Source: DATFVJ01 sp963851085
GTDB lineage: Bacteria; Actinomycetota; Actinomycetes; Streptosporangiales; Streptosporangiaceae
Length of the DNA stretch: 64,000 nt
Assembly: GCA_963851085.1 (NCBI GenBank)
Contig: CAWKNX010000018.1
Coordinates: 496,001-560,000, forward strand
Direction of reading: 5' to 3'
The position numbers and the translations under genes are program-made. The notes beneath the pieces are model-generated. The model made no database searches and had not been told where the DNA came from. It worked only from the letters and a program-made list of their open reading frames with translations. Positions 60,827 through 64,000 of this stretch are shown here, in pieces (within the stretch, counting starts at the first letter, position 1; every line of letters begins with the position of its first letter).

Positions 60827-61174
60827 TCACATGTTCTCGGTCCAGGGCATCCTGCCGACGATGTTGGCGGCGATCAGCGTGCGGTCGGCGGGATCCCACA
60901 GCAGGACGGTGTCTGCCTGCGACAGAGCAACCAGGGCGGTCATCGATGCGGGGCTCGGAGCCATCGTGTGCCGCTGGTCGTCCTCGGTCACAATCATGAT
61001 CTCGAACCGGCCGTCATCCCCGTCTGACCCAGCGACCCAATTGGCGTTGAGAACCTTCACCCGTCGCGTTTGCTCGCTTGCACCTGGCATGAGTTCAGTA
61101 AGCCAGGTCAGTACTCGTTCGTCGAGCGGCTCCGGCGCGACCGCCCCAGCCCTCGGCGGTTGCTCGCGGGTCAC
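60827..61174 (-). CDS. Hypothetical protein
   Basis: 115 residues with GTG start. A compact alpha/beta pattern: VLTWLTELMPGASEQTRRVKVLNANWVAG, DGRFEIMIVTEDDQRHTMAPSPASMTALVALSQADTVLLWDPADRTLIAANIVGRM. Soluble; no family named. Divergent from the transporter gene, convergent with the GHKL protein. Confidence 0.6.
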   Translation of the reverse strand: MTREQPPRAGAVAPEPLDERVLTWLTELMPGASEQTRRVKVLNANWVAGSDGDDGRFEIMIVTEDDQRHTMAPSPASMTALVALSQADTVLLWDPADRTLIAANIVGRMPWTENM

Positions 61175-61244
61175 CAGGCATGGCCCGGGTCTGGGTGGGC
61201 GCTGGCTGGCGGGGGCGGACCGCGGTGGAGGATAATCCGGCAGG

Positions 61245-61991
61245 GTGGGCGAGGAGAGTCCGGAGCCGACTCACCCGGTGCGTGCGGCTGCGCTCGCGGC
61301 CGGATGGTCGCATCGGCATCGTGACGTTTCCGGCGGCTGGTTGCGGCCCACCGTGTTCGGGGCGGTGGACGGGCTGGTGACCAACGCCTCGCTGATCGCC
61401 GGGCTCGGTGGGGGCGGGGTGTCGGCGCACGCCGTCGTGCTCGCCGGTGTGGCCGCGCTGGTGGCCGGGGCGTTCTCGATGGGCACCGGGGAGTATGTGT
61501 CGGTCACCAACCAGAACGAGCTTGTGCACGCTGAGGTCGCCGTCGAGCGCAGGATGCACGCCAGGTTCCCGGCCGCCGAGCAGGCCGAGCTCGCCGACAC
61601 ATTTCGCGGCTATGGCGCGGACCCCGACACCGCGGCCAGGATGGCTGCCGCGGTGTCGCGGGACCCGGATACCGCGCTGCGCGTGCATACGCGCGAGGAG
61701 CTTGGCGTTGACCCGTTCGAGCTGCCCTCCGCGGTGCTGGCGGGCGTCTCGTCGCTGGTCGCGTTCTCCCTCGGGGCGCTGGTGCCGCTTTTGCCCTACC
61801 TGGTCGGCCTGCCCTCGCTGGCCGTCTCCCTGGGTATCACGGCGGTGGCGCTCGTGGCCGGCGGCATGGTGGTGGGCCGGCTCACCGGCCGGCCAGTGCT
61901 GCGTTCGGGCCTGCGCCAATTCGTATTGGGCGGGATCGCCGTAGCGGTGACGTTCGCCGTCGGCGCCCTCATCGGCGGCCACGTCACCTGA
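61245..61991 (+). CDS. VIT1/CCC1-family iron/manganese transporter
   Basis: 248 residues. LRPTVFGAVDGLVTNASLIAGLGGGG is the first helix with the conserved FGxxDGL motif; AGAFSMGTGEYVSVTNQNEL the second with the S-M-G-x-x-E-Y metal site. A cytosolic helical metal-binding domain (about 95-150, Glu-rich: AEVAVERRMHARFPAAEQAEL) follows, then three more hydrophobic segments. Members move Fe2+/Mn2+ out of the cytosol. The N-terminal HRHRDVSGGW is typical of actinobacterial forms. Confidence 0.85.
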   Translation: MGEESPEPTHPVRAAALAAGWSHRHRDVSGGWLRPTVFGAVDGLVTNASLIAGLGGGGVSAHAVVLAGVAALVAGAFSMGTGEYVSVTNQNELVHAEVAVERRMHARFPAAEQAELADTFRGYGADPDTAARMAAAVSRDPDTALRVHTREELGVDPFELPSAVLAGVSSLVAFSLGALVPLLPYLVGLPSLAVSLGITAVALVAGGMVVGRLTGRPVLRSGLRQFVLGGIAVAVTFAVGALIGGHVT

Positions 61992-61994
61992 TAG

Positions 61995-62262
61995 CTATGG
62001 GGTGTACAGCTCGGCGCTCGCGAGCAGGATGAACTTGTGCGTGACGAAGTTCACCCCGCCAGCGGCCAGCACCTGCCCGTCCGCCAGCGAGCACCTCGCC
62101 GTTGGGCAGGACGGTGGCCGCATCGTGAAAGCGCGCGCTGTTCATGCTGCCGGTCGTGGCCCACGTGCCGGAAGCGGCCGCCGACGCGGCAGCGGCTGGC
62201 CAAGTGGCGGCCAGCGCCAGCACGGCGAGCGGGATGATGTACGACAAACGTAATCGGGCCAT
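61995..62262 (-). pseudogene. Secreted kelch/galactose-oxidase-type remnant
   Basis: Signal peptide LSYIIPLAVLALAATWPAAAASAAA, then GTWATTGSMNSARFHDAATVLPNGEVLA, a classical kelch repeat start. The frame then shifts; GQVLAAGGVNFVTHKFILLASAELYTP and a TAG (61995-61997) follow. About 85 residues of a protein that is normally over 400. Confidence 0.6.
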
Positions 62263-62613
62263 GATGCCCCACCCGGTTCTCGTTGAGGCACGGCCGCCAG
62301 GTCCACGTGTCTTCGCCGGGTCCCCTGGGGGTCTACCGCGCTCGCCAGGTCAGCAAATTGAGCCCGCTAGCGCCTCACTGGCGAGGGTAGGCCGAGCCGG
62401 AGGGCGGGTCATGTCGGCTAATTGGGGGACACCAGCCGCGAGCCCGGGCTGCGCCGCCGCTGGGCAGGTGACTGTGGCCAGGTCGCTGCTCTCCCGCCGC
62501 TGTTCGAAGCGGCAAGGCCCGGTCTGGTCCCCGAGGGCGGGTAATTTCCGGTGCCAGACGCCTGACGAGGAAGCTCTTGCCACGTTCCAGCGACGCCGCT
62601 CCCGTGTCCCTGG
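62263..62613. other. Intergenic, no gene seen
   Basis: No supported frame in about 350 bases between two minus-strand genes. Confidence 0.4.
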
Positions 62614-64000
62614 TCAGCCGCGGTCACGCAGGATGGGGCGCAGCGTTTCCAGGGCGGCCGGGTCGTCGATCGTCGACGGTACGGCTTCATCGTTGCCGTC
62701 GGCGATGCCGCGCATCGTCTTGCGCAGTATCTTTCCCGAGCGCGTCTTGGGGAGCCCCGCGATGATGTCGACCCTGCGCAGGGAGGCGATGGGGCCGATC
62801 TGGTCGCGGATCAATTGGACGAGTTCGGCGCGCAATACTTCAGGATCGGTGTCGTTGCCGGCTTTGAGCACAACGAACCCGCGGGGAATCTGGCCTTTGA
62901 CCGTGTCGTGCACGCCGATGACCGCGCATTCGGCGACGGCCGGATGGCTGGCCAGGACCTCTTCCATCTCACCAGTGGACAGCCGGTGACCCGCGACGTT
63001 GATGACGTCATCGGTCCGGCCCATGACATAGATGTATCCGTCGCTGTCGATGTAGCCTCCGTCTCCGGTGACGTAGGAGCCGGGGTAGCGCGACAGGTAG
63101 GAATCGACGAACCGCTTATCGTCGCCCCAGAGGGTGGTCAGGCAGCCAGGCGGTAGCGGCAGCCGGAGCACGATCTCCCCGGTCTCGCCCGGCAGGACGT
63201 CTTCGGCGGTCGAGGGGTCTATGACGTGCACGTCGTAGCCGGGCACCGGCACGGTCGGGGAGCCGGGCTTGGTGGCCATGGGGTCCAGCCCCATCAGGTC
63301 GGCGGCGATCGGCCAGCCGGTCTCGGTCTGCCACCAGTGGTCGATCACCGGGATACCGAGCAGTTCGCTTGCCCACCGGTAGGTTTCAGGGTCGAGCCGC
63401 TCGCCGGCCAGGAACAGGTACCGCAGGGTGGACAGATCGTGCTTGCCGGCCAGCGCGCCAGCCGGGTCCTCCTTCTTGATCACCCGGAACGCGGTGGGCG
63501 CGGTGAACAGCGTCTTGACTCCATGCTGGGCGATTACCCGCCAGAACGCCCCGGCGTCCGGGGTGCCGGCCGGCTTGCCTTCGTAGAGCACCGTGGTGCA
63601 GCCGGCCAGCAGCGGGGCGTAGACGATGTAGGAATGCCCCACCACCCAGCCAATGTCCGAGGCGGCCCAGTAGACCTCACCGGGCCCGGTGTCGTAGATG
63701 TGCTCCATGCTCCAGCGCAGCGCGACAGCATGACCCCCGTTGTCGCGGACGACACCCTTGGGCCTGCCGGTGGTGCCAGAGGTGTACAGGATGTACAGCG
63801 GGTCGGTGGCCGCGACAGGGACGCAGCCGGCCGGCTCGGCGGTGGCCATCGCCTGCGCCCAGTCCAGGTCACGACCGGCGATCAGGGTGGCAGTTGCCTG
63901 CGGGCGCTGCATGATGATGCACGCGCCTGGTTTGTGGCTCGACAGCCCGATCGCCCGGTCCAGGATCGGCTTGTACTCGAGGACCCGGCCGGCCTCGATC
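62614..64000 (-). CDS. Propionyl/acetyl-CoA synthetase, C-terminal part (cut by window edge)
   Basis: The frame enters at the window edge and runs 462 codons to the stop at 62614. ILYTSGTTGRPKGVVRDNGG is the P-loop, WAASDIGWVVGHSYIVYAPLLAG and IPVIDHWWQTETGWPI (A5) follow, then YVTGDGGYIDSDGYIYVMGRTDDVINVAGHRLSTGEMEEVLASHP and LPKTRSGKILRK with the catalytic lysine. The DNGGHAVAL and WQTETGWPI variants point to PrpE-type propionyl-CoA synthetase; acetyl-CoA synthetase is the alternative. It activates short fatty acids for central metabolism. Intact as far as visible. Confidence 0.9.
   Translation of the reverse strand, partial: IEAGRVLEYKPILDRAIGLSSHKPGACIIMQRPQATATLIAGRDLDWAQAMATAEPAGCVPVAATDPLYILYTSGTTGRPKGVVRDNGGHAVALRWSMEHIYDTGPGEVYWAASDIGWVVGHSYIVYAPLLAGCTTVLYEGKPAGTPDAGAFWRVIAQHGVKTLFTAPTAFRVIKKEDPAGALAGKHDLSTLRYLFLAGERLDPETYRWASELLGIPVIDHWWQTETGWPIAADLMGLDPMATKPGSPTVPVPGYDVHVIDPSTAEDVLPGETGEIVLRLPLPPGCLTTLWGDDKRFVDSYLSRYPGSYVTGDGGYIDSDGYIYVMGRTDDVINVAGHRLSTGEMEEVLASHPAVAECAVIGVHDTVKGQIPRGFVVLKAGNDTDPEVLRAELVQLIRDQIGPIASLRRVDIIAGLPKTRSGKILRKTMRGIADGNDEAVPSTIDDPAALETLRPILRDRG

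Noticed and set aside
59394..60899. A 501-residue minus-strand Arg/Pro-rich frame
   Set aside because: Shadow of the GHKL gene with extreme R/P/A composition and no start context.

Overview
The window is high-GC DNA with actinomycete-type genes: FurA-KatG, GAF-ANTAR proteins, DUF4232 and CU044_5270-type fragments, IS110/IS630/IS1380/rve-type insertion sequences, and GTG/TTG starts. No rRNA or intact tRNA is present, so genus cannot be fixed. An actinomycete, plausibly a soil one, is the safest statement.

Positions 1-38,800 are an accessory, decaying region. It holds toxin-antitoxin pairs (a RelE/ParE-type pair at 254-874 and two near-identical Phd/PIN pairs at 7110-7753 and 36810-37453), a non-specific nuclease, an RRM protein with a DUF2335 membrane partner, a frameshifted Mrr endonuclease, a Tn7-like end with a truncated TnsA-like gene, a broken tyrosine integrase and many IS remnants. 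Intact cargo sits among the debris: a secreted FnIII-repeat protein (10962-13808), a phospholipase C-type phosphoesterase (15573-16889), an undescribed three-gene membrane operon (21256-22848), a fatty-acyl-CoA ligase (24705-26552), a GAF-ANTAR protein, furA-katG (30230-32932) and an alpha/beta hydrolase. Three 46-bp fragments of the 3' half of a tRNA-Met(CAT) gene (6902, 8050, 36593) mark repeated integration at one tRNA. One fragment plus its downstream hairpin and TA pair is duplicated about 29.7 kb apart.

Positions 38,800-45,100 are an arsenic island. It contains an aquaglyceroporin, a frameshifted CoA-disulfide-reductase-like flavoprotein, three arsR genes (one truncated), a broken pstS-like gene, the organoarsenical lyase arsI, and a tightly overlapping arsR-acr3-DUF2180 operon.

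Positions 47,100-54,600 hold the most interesting block: an amino-acid N-hydroxylase, an APC permease, a stand-alone cupin, a stand-alone methionyl-tRNA-synthetase-like protein, a periplasmic-binding-fold protein without signal peptide, a DAAO-like FAD oxidoreductase and a PPOX-family flavoprotein, all on one strand with overlapping or short junctions. Hydroxylase + cupin/MetRS + FAD oxidase is the known hydrazine (N-N bond) forming set, here with cupin and MetRS split. A nitric-oxide-synthase remnant follows. The right end (55,195-64,000) looks like ordinary chromosome: a FUSC-like membrane protein, a large sacsin/Hsp90-like GHKL protein, a VIT1/CCC1-type transporter, a kelch remnant and a propionyl/acetyl-CoA synthetase cut by the window edge.
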